A stretch of 10,466 nt of DNA from JBAXGW01 sp037139195 (GTDB lineage Bacteria; Bacteroidota; Bacteroidia; Bacteroidales; JAHJDW01), in contig JBAXGW010000102.1 in NCBI GenBank assembly GCA_037139195.1, positions 1 to 10,466 on the forward strand. The letters are read 5' to 3'. Every line of letters starts with the position of its first letter. Position 1 is the first letter of the stretch. The position numbers were made by a program, and so were the translations under genes. The notes under the pieces were generated by a model that was not told where the DNA came from, made no database searches, and saw only the letters and a program-made list of their open reading frames with translations. This document shows positions 7,010-10,466 of this stretch, in pieces.

Positions 7010-7280
7010 ATGCAGACTAATATACAACTACACCGTTTAATGGATGCCATGACACTAAATCATACCACCTGTGGTGTGAACTTCAAATAGTTGTGGTTTG
7101 AACGAGCAATATCACGAGCATATAACATTAAGACGGAGTAGATAACATTTCCTTATTAATACTAATTAAAGTCCTAAAATTACTGTCGCTATTATTAGGT
7201 AAAAAAAAATAATTTTTATAGGTTTGTACTCGTAAATTAATTAATAAATAAAGCATTAAAAACCCCTAAAAATTAACATT
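7010..7280. other. Intergenic region with nested palindrome and direct repeats
   Basis: This 271-nt spacer starts with a nested inverted repeat: outer arms ACAACTA (7024-7030) and TAGTTGT (7088-7094), inner arms CATACCAC (7061-7068) and GTGGTGTG (7071-7078, one G-T pair). No T-run follows, so it is not a standard terminator. An 11-mer is repeated with one mismatch: GTGGTGTGAAC at 7071-7081 and GTGGTTTGAAC at 7093-7103, with starts 22 nt apart. From about 7110 to 7210 I see nothing specific, and then the promoter of the next gene follows. Confidence 0.5.
7195..7226 (+). promoter_or_regulatory. Candidate promoter for the FISUMP-domain surface protein
   Basis: TAGGTTTG at 7219-7226 is a perfect TAnnTTTG -7 box. 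About 20 nt upstream lies TTAG (7195-7198), a weak substitute for the TTG/TTTG -33 element. Transcription would start near 7233 and give a leader of about 48 nt before the ATG at 7281. The leader is A/T-rich, as expected for Bacteroidota translation starts. Confidence 0.45.
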
Positions 7281-8696
7281 ATGAGAAAAATATTTACAGT
7301 GCTGTTTGTCTTTCTGTTCACTATTCTCTGTTCACAGTTCACGGCTTTTGCTCAAGCGCCTAGCAAAATGAGTTATCAAGCTGTAATTCGTGATGCTAAT
7401 AACAATCTAGTAGCTAACCATGGTGTTGGCGTTCGAGTAAACGTATTGCGTGGCTCAGCAACTGGAACAATATCGTATAGAGAAATTTATAATCCCAATT
7501 TGCTAACAAATGCTAATGGTTTAGTAACAGTTGAAATAGGTACTGGAATTGCTTTGATAGGTTCGTTAGATACTATTAACTGGGCAAATGGACCTTACTT
7601 TTTAAGTATTGAAACCGACCCAACTGGTGCAACAAACTATACTGTAATAGCTACTAGCCAGTTTTTAAGTGTTCCTTATGCTCTTAATGCTAAAACAGCC
7701 GATAGTATTACTGGTTCAATTCCTGAAATAGATCCTGTTTATGCAGCTAGTCAAGCAGCTAATATAACAGCCAATGATATTACACATTTGAGTAATTTGT
7801 CGGGTGTAAATACAGGCGATCAAGATTTAACCGGAATAACTCATAATAATAGAGTGGCTTTAGATGCTGTTCTTGGCGTAAATACTGGCGATCAAGATTT
7901 AAGTAGCTATGCAAGTAAAACTTTATTAGCCGATTCTATTACTAAAGTAAGAAATGAAAAAGTTAGCAAAGTAACTGGTAAAGATTTGGTTTCTAATGGA
8001 ACTGCCGTAGGACAAATGCTATATTGGAACGGTACCGCATGGCTAACTGTAGTACCAGGTAGTTCAGGTCAGTTGCTAACCATGGTTAATGGAATACCTA
8101 CTTGGGGTGTGCTTCAAACAGCTGGAACTAATGAAATTCAAAATTCAAAAACTGGTAGAATATGGATGGATCGTAATTTAGGTGCATCGCAAGCTGCTAC
8201 TAGTGCTACTGATGCTGCTTCTTATGGCGATTTGTATCAATGGGGAAGAGGAACTGATGGTCATCAATTACGAAATTCTTCAACTACTGGAACTTTATCT
8301 TCAACAGATGCTCCAGGAAATGCTTTATTTATTTCAATTGGAGGTGGTGGTAGCCATGATTGGCGCAGCCCTCAAAATAACAGTTTATGGCAAGGAGTTA
8401 ATGGTATTAATAATCCATGCCCAACAGGTTTTAGAATACCAACCGAAGCTGAATTTCTTGCAGAAAGTTCAAGTTGGGGTGGAAACTCTACGGGAGCATT
8501 TTCGACAATAAAACTTTCACTTGGGGGCTTCCGCTATTGTAGTGGATCGCTTAGCTCGGTTGGTGCTGGCGGTTATTACTGGACAAGTACAATTAATGGT
8601 GATTATTCGCAAATGTTTAGAACTAACACTTCTTATGCCGGAACAGAGCTAGATTACCGAGGTGGTGGAAATTCGGTTAGATGCATAAAAAATTAA
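7281..8696 (+). CDS. Tail-fibre-repeat surface protein with C-terminal FISUMP domain
   Basis: The complete protein has 471 residues. Residues 1-24 form a signal peptide (ends TAFA, then QAPSK). Residues 26-140 form an N-terminal domain common in Bacteroidota surface proteins (KMSYQAVIRDANNNLV, GLVTVEIGTG, FLSVPYALNAKTAD). Residues 148-235 carry low-complexity tail-fibre-like segments, including two copies of GVNTGDQDL (175-183 and 199-207). Residues 244-275 are the neck GQMLYWNGTAW...GIPTW, also present in the gene at the left edge. Residues 283-471 are a Fibrobacter succinogenes major paralogous (TIGR02145-like) domain: GRIWMDRNLGAS, DLYQWGRGTDGHQ, SHDWRSPQN, PCPTGFRIPTEAEF, GYYWTSTINGD and NSVRCIKN. 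The fold is thought to be lectin-like. No T9SS C-terminal domain is present, so surface anchoring is unexplained. The likely role is binding or adhesion, with ligand unknown. It has its own promoter and a strong terminator. Confidence 0.88.
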   Translation: MRKIFTVLFVFLFTILCSQFTAFAQAPSKMSYQAVIRDANNNLVANHGVGVRVNVLRGSATGTISYREIYNPNLLTNANGLVTVEIGTGIALIGSLDTINWANGPYFLSIETDPTGATNYTVIATSQFLSVPYALNAKTADSITGSIPEIDPVYAASQAANITANDITHLSNLSGVNTGDQDLTGITHNNRVALDAVLGVNTGDQDLSSYASKTLLADSITKVRNEKVSKVTGKDLVSNGTAVGQMLYWNGTAWLTVVPGSSGQLLTMVNGIPTWGVLQTAGTNEIQNSKTGRIWMDRNLGASQAATSATDAASYGDLYQWGRGTDGHQLRNSSTTGTLSSTDAPGNALFISIGGGGSHDWRSPQNNSLWQGVNGINNPCPTGFRIPTEAEFLAESSSWGGNSTGAFSTIKLSLGGFRYCSGSLSSVGAGGYYWTSTINGDYSQMFRTNTSYAGTELDYRGGGNSVRCIKN

Positions 8697-8708
8697 TTAC
8701 TGAAATAA

Positions 8709-8777
8709 AAAAAAGTTCATAAGTTACTATTCCAAGTCTTAAACTCAGATAACGGATAGCTTCTTGTGAACTTTTTT
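8709..8777 (+). terminator. Long hairpin terminator behind the FISUMP-domain gene
   Basis: AAAAAAGTTCATAAG (8709-8723) pairs with CTTGTGAACTTTTTT (8763-8777) over 15 positions with a single G-U wobble. After a 3x3 internal loop, CTATTC (8727-8732) pairs with GGATAG (8754-8759) with one wobble. The apical loop is about 21 nt. The 3' arm ends in six T, and the 5' arm starts in an A tract, so it could stop transcription from both sides. The stem is longer than a usual intrinsic terminator, but its position 12 nt past the stop codon fits that role. Confidence 0.6.
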
Positions 8778-8790
8778 AACTATAATAATT

Positions 8791-8939
8791 ATACTCTAGT
8801 CACTCTAAATACTCTAGTCACTTTAAATACTCTAGTCACTTTAGTCACTCAAAATACTCTAGTCACTTTAGTCACTCTAGTCACTGTAAATACTCTATTC
8901 GCTATAGTCACTCTAGTCACTCAAAATACTTTACAAACT
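8791..8939. repeat. Tandem array of sixteen 9-nt units (CTAGTCACT / YTAAATACT)
   Basis: After ATACT (8791-8795) come sixteen consecutive 9-nt units with strict register to 8939. All end in ACT except one GCT. CTAGTCACT occurs six times (units 1, 3, 5, 8, 10, 14), TTAGTCACT twice (6, 9) and ATAGTCACT once (13). The second type, ending AAATACT, appears at units 2, 4, 7, 11 and 15. Units 12 and 16 are diverged, and two 8-nt relatives ending AACT follow to 8955. The array lies between the terminator and the thioredoxin-family gene, ending 27 nt before its ATG, so it occupies that gene's promoter and leader region. Confidence 0.85.
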
Positions 8940-8966
8940 TTCTAACTTTCAAACTGAATTAGTTAT

Positions 8967-10364
8967 ATGAATTTTAAAAACTTAATCTCAATATTAGTTT
9001 TTTGTTTTTTAACATTATGCGTATATGCACAAAACTCTATCACTGGTAATTTCCCATTGTTAGCAGGTCAGAAAGTAAGGTTAATAGGCTTTGATGGCTT
9101 CAAAAATTTGCCTATCGATAGTATTGTTGTTTCAGATAATGGAAATTTCAAATTAAATTATGCAGAAAAAAATAAAGGCATGGGATACCTTGCTGCAGCT
9201 GATAATAAAGCTTGTTTTGTAGTGCTTGCCAATGAGGATATTGTATTGAAAGGTGAAGCATTTAGTTTGCCCGAAACTATAAGTATTAGTTCTGGAAAAG
9301 AAAATCAATTGTTTGTGCAATATGCCATTGAGCATCCAAAACGCGAACAAGCATTGAGTGCATGGGTTTATTTGCGAAAGATATACAAGAATGATCCTTT
9401 TTTCTCAAACCAAAAAAAATCTCAACAAAATATTGAAACTGAAATACAACGAATAAATCAAGAAGATAACGATTTCTTAAAAAACTTGGATGCTAAGAGC
9501 TTCGTATATTGGTTTTTGCCTTTGCGTAAATTGATTAGTTCCGTTTCTACTGTTGCTCAGTATCGAACTGAAGAAATTCCTGCTACCGTAGCTGCGTTCC
9601 GAAAACTTAATTATTCTGACGAACGACTGTATAAAAGTGGATTGTTGAAGGATGCCATAGAAAGTCATTATTGGTTGTTAGAAAACATGGGTAAGCCTTT
9701 AGATTCTGTTTCTAAAGAAATGAATATTTCTACAGATTTTTTATTGGCAAGCCTTTCAAATGACGAAAATAAATTCAATGAAATTACCAAAAATCTTTTC
9801 GATTTATTAGAAAGTCATAGTTTGTTTCAAGCATCGGAATATCTAGCAATTAAAGTATTAACTCAAAATAGCTGTGCTGTTAACGATAAGCTAGCAAATA
9901 AGTTGGAATCGTATAGAGCAATGAAAATTGGTGTTACAGCTCCCGATATTGTTTTTGCAGGAGATATTTTAAAAAAAGGAGTTGCCGAAAATACAACCAA
10001 ACGTCTTTCGGAGATAAAATCCGATTATAAAGTGGTGGTTTTTGGTGCAAGCTGGTGCCAGAAGTGTACCGAAGAAATTAGTCAGCTACTTCCACTATAT
10101 GAAAAGTGGAAATCTAAAGGTGTTGAGGTGGTTTTTGTTTCTTTGGATACGGACAAATTATTGTTTAAAGGTTTTTCGAGTGTTTTCCCTTTTTTAAGTA
10201 TGTGCGATTATAAAACATGGGAAAGCAAAGCCGTAAAGGATTATTACATATTTGCTTCGCCAACTATGTTTTTGCTCGACAAAAATCAAAAGATTATTTT
10301 ACGACCTAGTTCTGTTAAGCAATTAGATGCTTGGGTAGATTATTCTTTAGGTGGAAAGAATTAG
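8967..10364 (+). CDS. Exported TlpA/ResA-like thioredoxin-fold protein
   Basis: The protein has 465 residues. A signal peptide covers 1-21 (MNFKNLISILVFCFLTLCVYA, cut before Q22). Residues 24-105 resemble the DUF4369-type beta domain that precedes thioredoxin domains in Bacteroidota (ITGNFPLLAGQKVRLIGFDG). Residues 110-320 are a helical middle region without recognised motifs. Residues 322-460 form a TlpA/AhpC-TSA-like thioredoxin domain: GVTAPDIVF, VVVFGASWCQKCTEE with the redox pair C364-Q-K-C367, VVFVSLDTD, the cis-proline loop FASPTMFLL (P432) and an end helix KQLDAWVDY. The expected function is thiol-disulfide exchange on exported proteins or cytochromes in the periplasm. The middle region is typical of the family's longer members. 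The only nearby promoter hint is TAACTTTC (8943-8950), one mismatch from TAnnTTTG, directly after the 9-nt array. Confidence 0.87.
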   Translation: MNFKNLISILVFCFLTLCVYAQNSITGNFPLLAGQKVRLIGFDGFKNLPIDSIVVSDNGNFKLNYAEKNKGMGYLAAADNKACFVVLANEDIVLKGEAFSLPETISISSGKENQLFVQYAIEHPKREQALSAWVYLRKIYKNDPFFSNQKKSQQNIETEIQRINQEDNDFLKNLDAKSFVYWFLPLRKLISSVSTVAQYRTEEIPATVAAFRKLNYSDERLYKSGLLKDAIESHYWLLENMGKPLDSVSKEMNISTDFLLASLSNDENKFNEITKNLFDLLESHSLFQASEYLAIKVLTQNSCAVNDKLANKLESYRAMKIGVTAPDIVFAGDILKKGVAENTTKRLSEIKSDYKVVVFGASWCQKCTEEISQLLPLYEKWKSKGVEVVFVSLDTDKLLFKGFSSVFPFLSMCDYKTWESKAVKDYYIFASPTMFLLDKNQKIILRPSSVKQLDAWVDYSLGGKN

Positions 10365-10466
10365 TGGGATTAAATTAGGTAATTAACGTTATGTTGGTTT
10401 CGATATTTGATATCATTGTTGTCCGGAAAAATAATATAAGATTCCTCCATTTCGACTCACGCTCAA
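10365..10466. other. Right-edge intergenic sequence
   Basis: No gene is visible in these 102 nt. A short palindrome GATAT-TTG-ATATC lies at 10402-10414 with no T-run. The last bases (about 10449-10466, CATTTCGACTCACGCTCAA-like) resemble the start of a palindromic REP-like intergenic element often seen in Bacteroidota, but the element would continue past the window, so this is only a suggestion. Confidence 0.3.

Noticed and set aside
8182..8511. A 109-codon frame with a hydrophobic start inside the FISUMP gene.
   Set aside because: It lies wholly within the well-supported FISUMP domain in another frame, and its Leu/Gln/Met-rich composition is that of a frame-shifted shadow.
8791..8939. CRISPR array reading of the repeats.
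   Set aside because: Units are 9 nt and directly adjacent, with no spacers of 25 nt or more and no cas genes in view.
8766..8945. A 59-codon GTG-started frame running through the 9-nt repeats (TLVTLN-like product).
   Set aside because: It stays open only because the unit length is a multiple of three. The product is low-complexity, the start overlaps the terminator arm, and the array's A/T-rich degenerate units look non-coding.

Overview
The window looks like chromosomal DNA of a member of the Bacteroidota. The evidence is low-GC sequence, no Shine-Dalgarno sequences before the starts, -7 boxes of the TAnnTTTG type, a large secreted protein ending in a type IX secretion (T9SS) sorting domain, and several signal peptides ending in ...FGQ, ...YAQ or ...IAQ. 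All six genes appear to encode exported proteins. There are no tRNA, rRNA, transposase or integrase genes and no CRISPR array.

Layout. (1) 1-1307, plus strand: the 3' part of a surface protein with phage-tail-fibre-like repeats and a C-terminal DUF1566-type domain. (2) 1443-3941, minus strand: an 832-residue T9SS cargo protein with two cleaved-adhesin/jelly-roll domains. It converges with gene 1 and has a clear minus-strand terminator at 1377-1410. (3) 3942-4456: a long intergenic region with a promoter for gene 2, paired short direct repeats, a TAnnTTTG box, a 29-codon open frame and a hairpin. (4) 4457-5536, plus: a serine beta-lactamase-fold hydrolase, tightly bounded by the complementary 9-mers GTTGGGTGT and ACACCCAAC and followed by an imperfect inverted repeat of about 105 nt. 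This resembles an integron gene cassette. (5) 5747-7009, plus: a secreted alpha/beta hydrolase, followed by a nested palindrome. (6) 7281-8696, plus: a complete second tail-fibre-like surface protein with a C-terminal Fibrobacter-type paralogous (FISUMP) domain. (7) 8709-8777: a long hairpin terminator. (8) 8791-8939: an array of sixteen 9-nt repeats. (9) 8967-10364, plus: a thioredoxin-fold protein with a WCQKC motif. (10) 10365-10466: a short tail without a gene.

The genes do not form an obvious pathway. Genes 1 and 5 are architectural paralogues (tail-fibre-like repeats, a shared MLYWNG neck and a variable lectin-like C-terminal domain) flanking a block with two secreted hydrolases. The hydrolase block has the marks of acquired DNA. 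The less routine signals are the cassette-like boundaries of the beta-lactamase-fold gene, the 9-nt repeat array before the thioredoxin gene, and the pair of tail-fibre/lectin-like surface proteins.
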